Source: Arion vulgaris (taxonomy: Eukaryota; Mollusca; Gastropoda; Stylommatophora; Arionidae). From it: DNA of 64,000 bases. How positions within the stretch are numbered: position 1 is the first letter of the stretch; each line of letters begins with the position of its first letter. The translations under genes and the position numbers were made by a program. Positions 1 to 13,100 of this stretch are shown piece after piece. Location: assembly GCA_020796225.1 (NCBI GenBank), contig CM036753.1, forward strand, positions 75,629,865 through 75,693,864, read 5' to 3'. The notes beneath the pieces were generated by a model. It had not been told where the DNA came from. It saw only the letters and a list, made by a program, of their open reading frames with translations, and searched no databases.

Positions 1-444
1 ACATCAATCATGATAATTCATAATATAAGTAAAAAAAAGTATGTGAGTATCTATTTTTCGTCATGTAATTCAGAGCTAACCTCAAGCTCATTTTCATCTA
101 TTAATTTTATTTATATATTGCTTTTATTAGTTTTTTTTAAATATTATTTATTTGGTAGAATTGAATGTAGACAAGTAAAAGCATTTTGTCCAACCTTCGC
201 CTTCTGCCATCTTTTAAATTTGTTGTCTGCTAAAGATGTGCGAATACTTCTAATTCGCAACTCGAATACTTAATATTGATGGATACGACACGACCTTCTC
301 TGGATACGGTCGAAGGGTGCGAGTGATGTTTATCATCATTGAACGGACTGGTCGATATGTGCTTTAGGGTGACCAGACAATTGCACACATGACAATTGCA
401 CATAAGACAGTTGTACAATAAAGAGAAATGAACATGGGAAATAA

Positions 445-655
445 TAGTAGATTTGCTTTCACTCTCACCTCCTTCACTCTGGATATGGACACAGATTCAC
501 ATGTCTGTAAAAGAAAAATCATCGATTCGATCTGCTTCTTTTATGCCATTCATGATGTCGCATCTGTCCATTGTGTGTCTTTGTTCGATCACTGATGTGT
601 CAGAAAGCCGATCTACTCACATATTGCTATTCACTCCCGCATAACCCGGTGCAAA
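445..655 (-). mobile_element. LINE fragment, RNase H region
   Basis: Antisense reading gives GYAGVNSN, VDRLSDTS and TMDRCDIMNGIKEADR. This resembles the region after the RNase H catalytic core in the elements labelled LINE F at 19281 and 53707. Short and old. Confidence 0.55.
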
Positions 656-1089
656 AATACATGTTATATGGATCATTTGATATGTGCTCAGTGTGTCAAA
701 TCTTTCATGTCGTTTGTAGCGAGACTGGATTTTCTTGAGTATTTTTATTGAAACAGAAAACATACATGTTTGTAGTCCCGCGGGCCCTAGTGACAATCCA
801 ACTGAACGCCCTGGTCACCGAGTAACGAGTGTAATCTAGAAAAAGTGCTCACTACTTAATCACCAGTAAGTGCGCATTCACTATTTGTTCTGAAGCTTAG
901 TATTCAAAACGTGTTTCATATCCGTTACACATATTAATACAAACAATTCCATTAATAAAAAAGAATAGTAAGTAATCGTTACGCAGCGGATGATTAAATC
1001 AATCAGAAAGAAACCAATATCAACACAAGACGACTACTATATTATGCTCAGATTATAGCAAGTTGTTATTCTGCGCCCCACCTGTATAC

Positions 1090-1165
1090 AAAATTCAAGA
1101 TTGGCAATTCAGATACTCACCGAAGTGCAATGATGATGGTCATATCAATCAATCAATCAAACGTT
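1090..1165 (+). repeat. SINE family E, 3' end only
   Basis: Shares the block CTCACCGAAGTGCAATGATG and the (TCAA)n tail with 10850-11245 and 17150-17290. Strongly 5'-truncated. Confidence 0.7.
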
Positions 1166-1744
1166 GAATATTTAGACAACGAAGGGAAGGAAGGATCGTT
1201 ACTCCGCAACTAATCGATGCAGTGTCAGTACTTGTTATCCTTGTGAATCACAGGGCGTCACAAACGCGACTTGATATTTTAGGCCAACATTACATGGGTG
1301 CATATTGCCAGCTCTACAGAAAAGACAGCCAAGATCGTCAGATTTCGCTTCGTTCACAGCAGACTGATGTATCATTTAACAAGCTAAAGATGGAAAGTTC
1401 TAACTTGCGTAACTGTGGAAGAGACAAAATGAATGCAGAGCATGTATTACAGAAAAATATACGGCTTGGATAACCCTGTCAGGAACAATGTTTTAGCCGG
1501 CAAAGTTCACTAGTTCAATGAAGTCTACTCTGGTGAGGACTCTGAGGTCAACATTGGCCCACTACCTCCACCTCAGCGAAGCAATACACTTGGGAGTGAG
1601 TGAATACTTGATAATTATGGAATAATATTTGATTAATTTAGTAATTAACCAATCGTTTTAGTTTAAAGATTATGATCAATTGGTTTTATTTACTTCAATG
1701 CTGATATGTAAATGTTGTAATGATTTCTACAGCAAACAGACAAC

Positions 1745-2560
1745 ATAAGAACGATTTTCTGGCCAATCGTCATGTCAAACATGGCCAATCACCAGTGTCA
1801 AACATGGCCAATAACAGCAGCTAATGAGCGGAAAATCATAACGACAGAGATGAGGTGTCTTAGAAGAGCTGCAGGTGTGACAATAAGAGACAAAATAAGA
1901 AATGAAGAAATCAGAAGAAGACTGGATGTAAAACCAGTCATACAATTCATAAAAGAACAACAGATGGTTTGGACACCTGACAAGAATGCCCTGGTATCGC
2001 CTACCACAGAGAGCCACACATAAAAAGTATAATGAGTACAAAACAAGAGGAAGACCACGCAAAAGATGGAGCGACGGCATCAAGAACAGCCTTACAAAAA
2101 TGAATATCAGCTTACAAAGTGCCTTTTTTTTTTCTTTTTTTTTTTTTTTTCTTTCGTCCGCTTTCAACTCAGACGAAGTTTCATCTCTGAAACTGATTTT
2201 TGCGTGAAAATCCGTTTTTCAATTTCTTACAATGGCAGCAGCGTGCACATTGTAAATTACTTTACACTGGCAGCCGTGTGCTCAATGTAGTAATTAGTAT
2301 TCCCTCGCCATACAGGCAGATTTTCTCCGACTTCAGAGGTACTCACGTTATCGTCCTGAGTAAGACCGGGGACTCGAACAAATGCCGGACAGTAGGTTCG
2401 AACCCGAGCTATGAGGCGTCTCACAGCTAGCAGACCGAGCTACTATCAACTACTCTAGGCAGTCCCCACAAAGTGCCTTAAAACAAGCACACACAAGATC
2501 CCTACGCCCCCTTTCCCACACTTCTATAAAGAAGTAAATGGTGAAAGAGAAGAAGAAGAC
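1745..2560 (+). mobile_element. RTE-like LINE 3' end, split by a SINE
   Basis: Reads MRCLRRAAGVTIRDKIRNEE, RRRLDVKPVIQFIKEQQ and [19 protein letters not shown], the usual C-terminal segment of RT ORFs, followed by a short 3' UTR ending in GAAGAAGAAGA. The uninterrupted paralogue is at 22735-22895. SINE C (2126-2467) interrupts it. A 28-base stretch near 1772-1810 is a small tandem duplication. Confidence 0.8.
2126..2467 (-). mobile_element. SINE family C, full length
   Basis: Target duplication ACAAAGTGCCTT at 2114-2125 and 2468-2479. The head holds a tRNA-like B box (GGTTCGAACC sense), the tail is A-rich with G/T interruptions. About 85-90% like the copies at 21323 and 25881 by eye. Confidence 0.9.
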
Positions 2561-2564
2561 AGGC

Positions 2565-3330
2565 AAGCATTTTTATTTAGAAAAGAGAATGATAAACATC
2601 GTATATAAGCATATATACCTAACATAAAGGCGTGTAAATTGGTAAGATAACGATTGGGAATCATGCGCAGAAACACGAGATTATACATCAGTGGCAGATG
2701 CTGAACAATCCGAACTCACTTTCAAACTTTAATCTTTTCTGATCAATGAAAACGTCTAAATATACGTGCTTGCGTGGCTGGGATCAACCGTGTAGCTAAC
2801 ACGTTTCATGCACACTGTAGTAGTTATAATATACTGTTTTGGAAAACAAGACATAGTGTGCGTTCATGTGCTGTATATGTTACTTTCTTTGATCATATAA
2901 GTATTCCTTTTGATAAATAATCTGAAACATATACTACTTTTCTAATTAAACGTCATAAATTTAAAATAATTTTTACATTTATTTCGGTAAAACTGAGGAG
3001 AGAATTAAAAAGTGATAAAAACAATACGACGACCTTTATGTTGCAGTAAAAGGTAAGAGGAAAGTAAAGGGAATCATGTGCACTTTCGTTTTGCTGCCAT
3101 CATCAATGCTATCATAGTCTTGTCACAAAATTACAAAAAAAACGTTACTATTCAATATTTTTTATTCAGTCTCCTCATCGCTAGAATTGTTATCTTCTAC
3201 ATTCGAAACACGTAACAACAAAGTACTGTAGTTTTGTAAATTACGAAAACAATATATAGTAACGTTTCAACTAATGGCCTTTATCAAGCAAAGGATACAA
3301 GAAAAGCAAAGAAATTCAGACTTCCTATAA
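2565..3330. other. No recognised feature
   Basis: AT-rich DNA without a coding signal or a repeat that I can match elsewhere in the window. Confidence 0.4.
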
Positions 3331-3334
3331 ATAA

Positions 3335-3680
3335 TAATAATAATAATTCCTCTCGTACTGTTACACGTTACATAGGGCATGCAAGCAATTTCTCCATGCC
3401 GCTCTATCCCGGGCAACTCAATCAATATCCGTGGAACTGAGACCGATCTTCTTGACTCTCTCAGCAACAGTTCGTTTCAGGGTCTTCTTAGGTCGTCCTC
3501 TCTTTCTTGAACCCTTTTCATCCCGCTTAAATGCCTGTTTTTATATTCTTTGATCATTTCTTCTCAAGGTGTGTCCAACATATCTCCAGCTTCTCTTTCT
3601 TTTAACAGTTGTCATTAGTGGTTGACCAGACATTTCTCTGAATTCATCACTTCTCCTGAATTCGTTCCATTTTATGTTAA
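3335..3680 (-). mobile_element. LINE L fragment, RT C-terminus
   Basis: Matches the LINE L copies at 12835-14090 and 35650-36020: the KRGRPKKTLKRT-like block and a 3' end with an (ATA/AAT)n tail. Bounded at 3335 by the tail. Confidence 0.75.
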
Positions 3681-3751
3681 TTATAACAGACTTCCTATAC
3701 AGCAGACATAACATACACAGTCAGGCAATAAAACCATAACCTAATCCTAGT

Positions 3752-3845
3752 GTTAGTAGTAGTGGTAGTAGTAGTAGCAGTAGTGGTGGTAGTAGTAGTA
3801 GTATTGGTAGTAATAGTAGCAGTAGTAGTGGTAGCAGTAGTAGTT
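3752..3845 (+). repeat. GTA/GTG microsatellite
   Basis: About 95 bases of GTA with GTG and GCA interruptions. It makes a poly-valine frame that is not a gene. Confidence 0.9.
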
Positions 3846-3950
3846 TATATTTTCTTGAGCAGTATTTGTCTGCCACTAAGTCTTGTCACCAATCAATTCA
3901 ATGCTATCTATATCATATTTTTGTTACAGAACTACGTAAGACATCCAGAG

Positions 3951-4108
3951 ATGCTTGTACTTCCCTTCCTATTAGTAGCGTCTACATTGCTGACAATCGC
4001 GACGACAGATAAACACACTTCAGGAAACACAGACCAGTCCGATGTTAAAAAAATGGAAATCGATAAGAAAATGTACGGTGGCAAACTTATAGCGCCGCCT
4101 CCTGACAA
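3951..4108 (+). CDS. Cyclophilin-like gene, coding exon 1 (signal peptide)
   Basis: An acceptor (ttgttacag) precedes 3930, so the exon probably starts at 3930 with a short 5' UTR and an upstream non-coding exon. The ATG at 3951 opens a 20-residue hydrophobic leader. The exon ends in phase 2 before gtaagt. An upstream in-frame ATG at 3750 would add a valine run from a GTA microsatellite and is not believed. Confidence 0.85.
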
Positions 4109-7100
4109 GTAAGTGTAATGCTTGTATGATGTTATGCCAGTCTAAGTAAAGTCAGAAAAAGTTTTGATTCTTCTTCTTCTTCTTCTTCAGCGATCTCTGG
4201 TCATGCGCTTAATTTACTGTGGACCACAAACTGGGCAGACAGCTTCAGGTCTGTCAGGTTTCCCCAAAGCTTAGTTTTCAGGTCGACTGGGTCTGGCCAC
4301 CAGAGCCGGATTAGCCTAGTAGCAGAAGTAGCAAATGCTACGGGCCCCGCGCTTCTAGGGGGCCCCGCGCCTATGTGACAGATGAAAATGGAAAAAATAA
4401 CCAGATGTTATATCAAAACACGCAAGCTGTCTGAATTTTTAAATGTCGTGTGTGATGGTGCTGAATCCAACGAAATCGAAGCAGAAAATACAGAAGACGT
4501 GTCCTACTGTGTAGTAGATGAAGGCAGTGCTATAGAAGAATCATCATTACCAATATTACCATTAAGATCAGCAACTCTTCACGATTTAGCCACATTTTTC
4601 ACAAGACAAACTGAAATCGAATGTACAACAAGTCCTCCCAATTTAGCCATATCATCTTCAAGCCAAAGAGAGGCAGAAAGCACAGCACATGCTTCTAATG
4701 TAGCAACATCATCTACAAGCCAAAAACACAACGAAAGTAAAATGTACTCCAACGATATTGGTGAATGGCCAAACAACTTCAAACAATCCACGATTTTGTC
4801 GAAAGTCGTTTTCACATACACACATACACCAACAAACAAAACTCACGTGAAAGATTGGTTGTGTTATACAGAAACTAAAGGACAACTGTTCTGTTTTGTT
4901 TGAAAAGTTATTGATTTAGGCTGTACCATAGAGTGACTGGTGTATTTGGAATACTCAGGCAGTTAAAATCTATTACAGAGGAAGAGATCTTGAAAAGAAC
5001 TCCAAATATTGTCAGCTCTTACCAAGAGGATTTGGAAGAAAGCCTAGGCGACGAACTTATGCAGTTCACTGAACTTCTTAAAACTAATGTAGCTGCTGCT
5101 ATTTGCAACGAAAAGCATGAGGCTCTAGAACTGCAATTTTATAAACTTATAATGGAAAATTTATTAGAGTCGTGTTTCCCAAATGTAGAAATAGTCTTAC
5201 GAATTTACTAGTTTTTAATGATTACTAACTGCAGCGGAGAACGTTCTTTTTCAACATTAAAGTGTATAAAAAGTGAGTTAAGGAACATGATGGGACAAGA
5301 TCGTCTAAATAACCTCACCTTAATGAACATTGAAAGTAATTTACTTAGAGAAATTGATTTGTCTAGTATTATCTCTAAATTTGCTCACATTAAATCAAGA
5401 AAAGTTTGTTTGTAAAAGTTGTGTTTTATTTTATTATCATACAAAACCTAGGGTCCCGCGCTAAAATTTGCTACGGGCCCCGCGCTAGCCTAATCCAGCA
5501 CTGCTGGCCACATGTTGCTTCTCAGCTCACACAGAAGAGGACAGTCTTGCAGGATATGCTCTGGTGTCTGTTCTGCCTGCTGACACTGGCAGAGAGCTGT
5601 TTGACTTTTTCCCTAGTCTGTATAAGTGTTTGTTGAGTCTGCAGTGTCCGGTGAGTAGTCGAAATATAATGACCTGGTCTGTTCTGCTTAGGTCTTTGAG
5701 GGAGTCTTTTCCATAATCATATCCAGTGTTTGTCTTCCAGTCTACTGCAGATTTTCTCTGTATGAGGGTTTTGACCTCTTGAAAAGACAAGGGTTGGTAA
5801 ATTTGCTCTTTGGCACTGCCCTCCTTAGCTAAGACATCATCACTCTCATTGCCTGCAATGCCACAGTGAGATGGAATCCACTGCAAGTGAATTTCTGCCT
5901 TTTCTGAAAGCTGAGCAAGTTCTCTTTGTAGTTTTTGTACTGTGCTGTCAGTGGATTTAGCCTCCAGGGCTTGTATAGCTGACAGTGAGTCTGTAAGAAA
6001 TACCATCTTGCCTGCAGCTGCTTGCAGCTTATTCATGTGCTGTGCTGCCATCAGAAGGGCTAAGAGTTCTGCTTTGTAGTTGGAACATATTCTTCCAGTA
6101 GGAGCCGCTAGAGACACAGTGGTAGCATCTGGGTGCCTAATGTACACTCCTGCTCCACCATTCATGGTTGCCTCCATTACCGATCCATCTGTGTAAATTC
6201 TTATCCAGCTGTCTTCTGGAAACATGTAATGGAGATGTTCCATTGTAATTGTTTTTTTTCACTAGATTAGGCTCGGCATCTTTGCTTAATAATTTAGGGA
6301 TGGAGGTTGAGAAGTTTAGTGGTACTGAGTCTGGTTCCCAGTGATCAAAAAGCAATTCTTCAGGTATGGAATTATGATTTAATAGTTCCAAGTATGACTT
6401 TCCTATTTCTTTTGCTTTGTGGTTTAGACTTGTGCGCTTTAGTCTGTTCTTTGTTCTAGCCGCCATTTTTTCATGCAGTGGATGGTGAGGCATTCTTTTG
6501 ATCCTTTCAGTCTGTAGAATCATTTTTCTCCTTCTTCTGTCTTCCAAGGGCTGGATGTTGGCTGCCTTTTCCATTTCTACAATTGGTGTAGATTTCATGG
6601 CTCCCAAAATAGTACGCAGACATCTGTTTTGTGTTTTTCCAGTATCGATTTGTTTGAATGGGCTGCTGATATCCATGTCGATGATGCATATTCCAGGGTC
6701 GGTCTAACTGCGCCAGTGTACACCTGACTCAGGATTCGAATATCAGCTCCCAGGTAGTTCCAGCCAGCTTCCGCATCACACTTTGTTTCCTCATAGCCTT
6801 TCTGTTTGTTTCCATTATGTGATGTTTCCATGTCAGACGACTGTCAAGCTTAACTCCAAAAAGGTTGGAGTATGGGAACGGGGAACGATATCATCGTTAA
6901 ATTTCAGTCTGAAGTGTTCTTCCTTTGTTGACAATGAGAAAAGCGTTGCTATAGTTTTGCTCCGGTTTATTTCTAGACCCCATTTACTTGCCCACATTAT
7001 GACGCTGTTCAGGCTGGCCTGGAGTTTAAAGATGGCAGGACCCAGAAACTCGGAGGTGTACCACACAGCTAGATCATCAGCATGGAGAGAGTGTGATACA

Positions 7101-10100
7101 TGTCTGGGCAGAGTTTGTGGCAGATCATTAATATATACCAGGAAAAGCAATGGGGACAGTACGCTGCCCTGTGGGACTCCTGCTCTTAATTTGAATCTGG
7201 GACTGTGCACTCCATCAAATTTTACAGATGCTTGTCTATGGGTAAGAAAGTCTTTTATCCAATAGTACATTCTACCCGTATTCCACTGCGTAAGAGCTTG
7301 AGTAGCAAACCATCTTTCCAGACTTTGTCGAAGGCCTTAGACATGTCGAAGAACACTGTGAGGGTTTTCTTCTTTTCTTGGAAGCCATTTTCTATGTCCT
7401 GTGCGAGGTATGCCACTTGGTCATCAGTGCTTCTATGCTGCCTGTAGCCTGTCTGGGCTGGATCCAGTTTATGGTTGGATTCTAAAACCACTGGAGTCTA
7501 GTGGTTATCACTCTCTCCAGCAGTTTTGCAGTGCAACTTAGCAAACTTATAGGTCTGTAGCTCTGCGGATCCTTTTGTCTTTTCCACTTTTGAAAATTGG
7601 GTGGATTGTGGCATTTTCCAGATGTCTGGGACTCTCCCCTGTCTCCAACTATTGTTAAAAATCTGGAGTAGAAGACTCTGTGCTATTGGGCCTATTTGTT
7701 TGAGCATGTCGTTTGATACTCCATCTGGTCCCTGGGTCTTTTTACGATTGAGCTTTTTCAGTGCTCTCTGCAGCTCAGTCAGTGTGATGTCTACCTCCAT
7801 ACAGGGTTCACTTGTTGCTTTTTTGAATGTAGCATTTATCTCACTTCTGACTTCTTTCCCTTGCTCCTGACTTATTGAGCATGCGCTTTCTTGATTGTAA
7901 CACTGGGCCATCAGGGTGGCTGCTCGCTTTCCTGTGCGAAGTTGTTCTCCTTGCTGGAGAACTGTTTTCCCTCTAGATGGGTTGTCATCGTTCAGGGCTT
8001 TTGTAAGTCTCCACAACTTTTGAGTATCTTTTTCCATGTTCAAAGAGGCTGTCTTTTCTTTCCAGGATTTTCTACACTGCTGGTTTCTTTCTTTAACATA
8101 AAGGGCCCTTGCTCTATTGTGTTGCATTACATTTGGTCCGTTGGTGCGAGTTCTATTGTATTTCTGGCACTGCAAAGCGAGCTATGGAGAACTTCCATCT
8201 CTGGTGTCCAATATGGCTTGTAGTTTTTCTCCTCCCTCTGGGTATAGCATTTTTTGCAGCATCTAAAATGGCTTTATTGAATGAACGTGCATCTCTGGTC
8301 CACTTTTCCTGATTGATTAATTTCTTTACAGTGCTTGTCTGCTAGTTCTTGGAATAGCTTCCAGTCTGCCTTTTTGTAATTCCAACTAGGGGCAGAGTTT
8401 GTAAGTTCCTCCTTGTTAATGTTATTTATGAGGAGTTTCACTGGTCTATGGTCACTACCTCCAATCTGGTCGCAGACTTGCCTTTCGGTTTTCCTGTGAA
8501 TGTCGTCTGTAGCAAAAGCCAGATCTGGGGTGCTTGTTGTGCGCCACCGTCGTGAGTAACATGTGTGAGGATCATCTGGGTGGTTGAGAATGGTGAGACT
8601 GTTGGTGATCAGCCATTCTTCAAGGCTTTCACCTCGAGGATCTAGCGTGTCATAGCCCCAGCTTGGTGAGTGGCTGTTGAAGTCTCCTACTATAAGCAAG
8701 TTGTCATCTTGAACTTTGATAGCTTCCAGCTCAGTTTGAATGGAGGGTGGTGAGTATATATTGTATAGTGTCATCTTAGTGTTGTTGATAAAAGGGGTTG
8801 AACAGCTATGAATTCTGTGCTCATCTGATTGGACCTGTGAAGTTCAACTGCAGGTATGGAATTACGAACTAGTGTTACTATTCCACCCTTATGTCTATTT
8901 TCTCTATCCTGACGGAAGGTTTCAAATCCTCTAATGCTGAATCTATTTCCCGGATTAAGGTGCGTCTCTTGGATACAGCAGATGTCAATCTTTCTGCTCG
9001 CAGACGTTCCTCTAGCTCTCGTTTTTTGTTGGTTACCCTTTCTGCATTCCATTGCATAATTGTGAGGGTGAAAATTTGTCCTTGCTGCCAGTAGTAATAC
9101 CCTGTCCTCCCTGGCTTTGCAAGAATCAACAGGGCCGCCAGTAGCTAAGGGTGGACCCTTCGAGGCAGGGGGTCCGGTCCCACCACCACCTGGCTGTTTC
9201 CCATGGTGGTGGCACCACAGTTATATAAATATTTGCGCATGGCCATTTGAGTTGTTCGTATGTGTCGATTCCTCCCCGCCAATAATGGCTGACACATTCC
9301 GTTTCTGAGGACATCTTTTTTTGAGGTTGTTCTCTAGACAGTTGCAGTCCCCTGCTGACGAGATCTGTCTTCCCGGGTTTGTCTGGAGTCGTCCTACTCT
9401 AGATGACTTCAGCCTTCTGTTGCAGGGCTCACCAACCCAGGCTTTTATGCAGGGTGTGCTCCCTGGACACTGTAGTTTAATCCTTATGCTTAAGGGAAAG
9501 TGTCATAGAAGTAGAAGACGAGACAAGAAAAAGGATGTCCTCCTCAAGAGAGAGAGAGGACAAGTGCTATTTGTCCCATAGCTGGGGATGGGTTGGTTGC
9601 AGCCAGAGCATTTACCACTCGCCGGTGGGTTCTGCACTGTCACCTTATGAGGCCCCATCCTGCTCCCCGCCTTTTGGTCTGACCTTTCACCTTCAGTCTG
9701 TTCGGCTTGGTTAGACCTGCCAGGAGTTAGACTCCCGCCGACATAGCCTGAAGGATCCTAAAGCACACAAACCCTCCAACCACGATAAGGTAGGCTAATA
9801 TGGAGGGAAAGTTTTGATTGATTGATTGATTGATTAAGTATCATCTCAATATCGATCTACTGCAACGATCTTGGTACTTCCTGTCCCGTTGCTACATGTT
9901 GTCAATATGTTCTTCGTTTATCTCTGCGCACGTGTGCTGCTGGGGTTCTCATGGGGAGCAAAGAATAGTAACACTGTGACCTATAGGCACTTGGTAAAAG
10001 GTGATTAGGTGGGGTCTAGGGAAGCTACCCTAGTAAATAAAAAACATCCCAGAAATCGGATATGCTGGCCTACTTGTAGACGCATAACTGGCATAACGTA

Positions 10101-13100
10101 CAATCGCTCTTAGGCTCAGATTCCATACAAATTACAAATAGTGGTTTAAACAGGTGGTCGTTATTGAGCGTTCGAAGAAGAAGAAGAAGTTCATCTTTTA
10201 ATTAATCTTTCCATCCCAATTTTATCACTCTCTTGATCGCTAGCCCTCGGCATTTCCTAGGGTTTCAGCAAGTGTCATGTCGTCTTCATCATTATTATCA
10301 ACATCAAGTACTATGCCAGCAGGAGTAGGTTATCATGATATTCCACAGCTCGATCTATTGTTCTAGCTACGAGTTCTGACACTGTTTTCAAGCCGTGTCA
10401 TTATATTACGCTGTCTAGAATCTGATCCCACTGTTGACCTCTATCTCTCTTTCCTTGTATCTAGTTCATTGTCACAAGGTATTCAAGCTTCCCTTTTCTC
10501 ATAACATGTCCGCGAACCCAGTAAACGCTGGCTAAAACCGGACACATCGACGAAGGATAATCACCAGAGCTCCAAATCGCGCTAAAGATGTGACGAAGCA
10601 CACACATGCTAAGGCTGCATGAATCAGATTTCCACATGAATAAGGAATTTATGGGGACATCTGGTACATCAGTCTAAGCGGTGATCGTGAGTGAGTGTGA
10701 GAGAGAGAGAGATAGATAACATGTCCAAAGAATGTTGATCGATTCCTCCCGATCCGTTTTATAAGCTATCTGTTCTTGCCCGATTCTTGTCAACAGTACC
10801 ATCTGTTATCTTTTCTATCTCATCATTATTATGTAAAATCATAGGAGGTCTCTGTGGCCTAGAGGCTAGGTGCCCGTCTCTCGTTCCAAAGGTACTCGGT
10901 TCGATTACTCTTTGAGCCATCGAGATATTTTTCCAGAGTTCCCTGATCTCAGTGTAGGTGAGATCGAGTTCCTAGTCCTATCGGAGACGGACGATAAAAC
11001 GTAGATCCCGTGTTAAATTTGAGCACGTAAAAGAAGAACCCTTGGCAGTTCAAAATAGAGAAAGAGCAGGCTGGAAAGTCGCTGCCCGGGAAAAATTCAT
11101 TAGAAAAAAGCTACTGAGTTCGTGCACTGCCGCTGAGATCTTCCTGTGTAGAAAGAAGATTCAGAACACATCATGGTAACTCACTTCCAAAGGGCAATGA
11201 TTGATGGTCCTATCTTGTCAATCAATCAATCAATCAATCGATCAATGTTAAAAACCCCATCTCTGTAGCTTCTCAATAATTTACTGTTCTAGGTTGCCTT
11301 GAGCGGTATTACTCGGGGCCCAAATTTGGGATGTAAAGAATAGAACCACTGTTACCTGGCCATGCATGTCGTGAGGCGATCTAAGGAGGTTTTGGCTGAA
11401 ATCCGGATGCACGTGTCTTAAACATGTAGGGAGAGTATATGATGTGCTTTAGAGGCCCGTGCCAAATCATATAGTGTTTTCAACGTATACACGTTCTTGG
11501 CAAAGATCAAACATCACAAAGAGTGATTAAAATTGGTCGTAAAGAACGAACGCAAGAAGAAGAAGAAGAAGAAAACTGTTCTGGTTATTTATTGTCCCTG
11601 ACTCACATCTCTATATCAGAACTGGTTCTACACTGCACTGGATTGGCACTCAAGATTACAAATATGTTCGTTCACTGCTGAGTTCTTTCTGTGTAAATAA
11701 AGAGATCAGAGCACAAATGATTATTCACCGATGTGCAATTAATGATGATGAAACTATCAATCAATCAGTCAATCAATAGATCAATCAATCAATTAATCAA
11801 TCAATCAACACGTTTTGAACATTTGTAAAGTTATTTTTTTAAAGTACACGACTCTCAAATATTCTTTTATCAGATTTCAGAAAATGTCATTAATCAATTT
11901 TGTTTTCAATGAATAATATGTTTTAAATTAACACACGAGCGCGTGTGCACGCGCACTCACACACACACACACGCACGCACGCACACACATACAAATATGT
12001 ACACATTAAAAAGGTTTACAAAGTAAAATTCAGGTTAACTTTCAGTTATTAGAGCATTGTCGTATCGAAAGATCAGGTTAACTTTGTTATTAGAGCATTG
12101 TCGTACACGAAAGATCAGGTTAAACTTTCAGCTTTTTAGAGCATTGTCGTACACGAAAGATCAGTTAAACTTTCAGGTTATTAGAGCATTGTCGTACACG
12201 AAAGATCAGGTTCAACTTTCAGTTATTAGAGCATTGTCGTACACGAAAGATATATGTCTATAAAACGTTGACTGAACTTCTACAGAGTAACAGTGACAGA
12301 GGAGATATGGTTGAACTTGACCATCTCTGATTATTATGGAAATGGAAGTCACTTGACACAGAAGGTGGTCATAGGCTGTTTTGGTAAATTGACACCCATA
12401 ACATGTCTAAACTATATCTCGCTTGCCAAAGGATACACGAAAGGACGGGTAAGAAGTATTACCATTTCATTGTGTATTTTTGAAGTAGGTTTTCCTTTAC
12501 TTTACTTCCTTTCGTCCACTTGAAATATTGTCTATGTATCGGACTCAATTCCATGGAAGAGGTTGAGCAAGTTGCACAGGACAGAGCGGTATGAAGAAAT
12601 TACTTGCAGGTCCTATGTAACGTTTAACGGTTCGAGGAAAATATATGTATGTATATATAATGACGAAGAAGAAAGATGACAAGGCAAAAAGTATTGAAAA
12701 AACCGGAATTAGTACGCAGCTATGAGGGGAAAAAGGATGCCTTACGGAAACCAGGAAAAAAATTTACTGAGAGAGGCGAGAAATATAGGAGTCAATTCCG
12801 TATAAGAGATTGAACGAGTTAAAATAATAATAATAATTCCCCTCGTACCGTTATACGTTACATAGGGCCTGCAAGTAATTTCTCCATACCGCTCTATCCT
12901 GGGCAACTCGCTCAATCTCCTCCATGGAACTGAGACCGATATTTCCTGCCTCTCTCAGCAAAGTTCGTTTCAGGGTCTCCTTAGGTCGACCTCTCTTTCT
13001 TGAACCCTTTGCATCCCACTTCAATGGCTGCTTTGATATTCTTTGATCATTTCTCCTCAAGGTGTGCCCAACATATCTCCATCTTCTCTTTCTTATAACA

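Larger units (their letters stand above)
4301..5503 (+). mobile_element. hAT transposon, internally deleted, nested in LINE
   Basis: Flanked by 8-bp direct repeats CTGGCCAC (4293-4300 and 5504-5511). Terminal inverted repeats start CAGAGCCGGATTAGCCTAG and CAGTGCTGGATTAGGCTAG (16 of 19 match), and subterminal GC-rich blocks ggccccgcgc recur at both ends. Inside are the N-terminal and C-terminal parts of a ZMYM-like hAT transposase, with the catalytic middle missing. Confidence 0.95.
4170..9807 (-). mobile_element. Full-length decayed non-LTR retrotransposon, I-like (EN-RT-RNase H)
   Basis: Bounded by a 12-bp target duplication, AAAGTTTTGATT, at 4158-4169 and 9808-9819. The 3' end (low coordinates) carries a (GAA)n tail after a stop codon. 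ORF2 has endonuclease, reverse transcriptase and RNase H in that order, in several frames, so it is broken by indels. Without the nested hAT it is about 4.4 kb. The first ~750 bases show no clear gag ORF. The RNase H after the RT points to the I/Nimb/ingi side of the non-LTR tree. It sits in cyclophilin intron 1, antisense to the gene. Confidence 0.9.

Noticed and set aside
3750..3950. Open frame with a valine run upstream of the cyclophilin start
   Set aside because: It comes from a GTA microsatellite, and a splice acceptor lies between it and the real signal peptide.
6783..8312. Several + strand frames of 67-160 residues
   Set aside because: Shadows of the antisense LINE reverse transcriptase.
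9126..9314. Short gag-like frame in the LINE 5' region
   Set aside because: No zinc knuckle or RRM; length and composition fit chance in GC-richer DNA.
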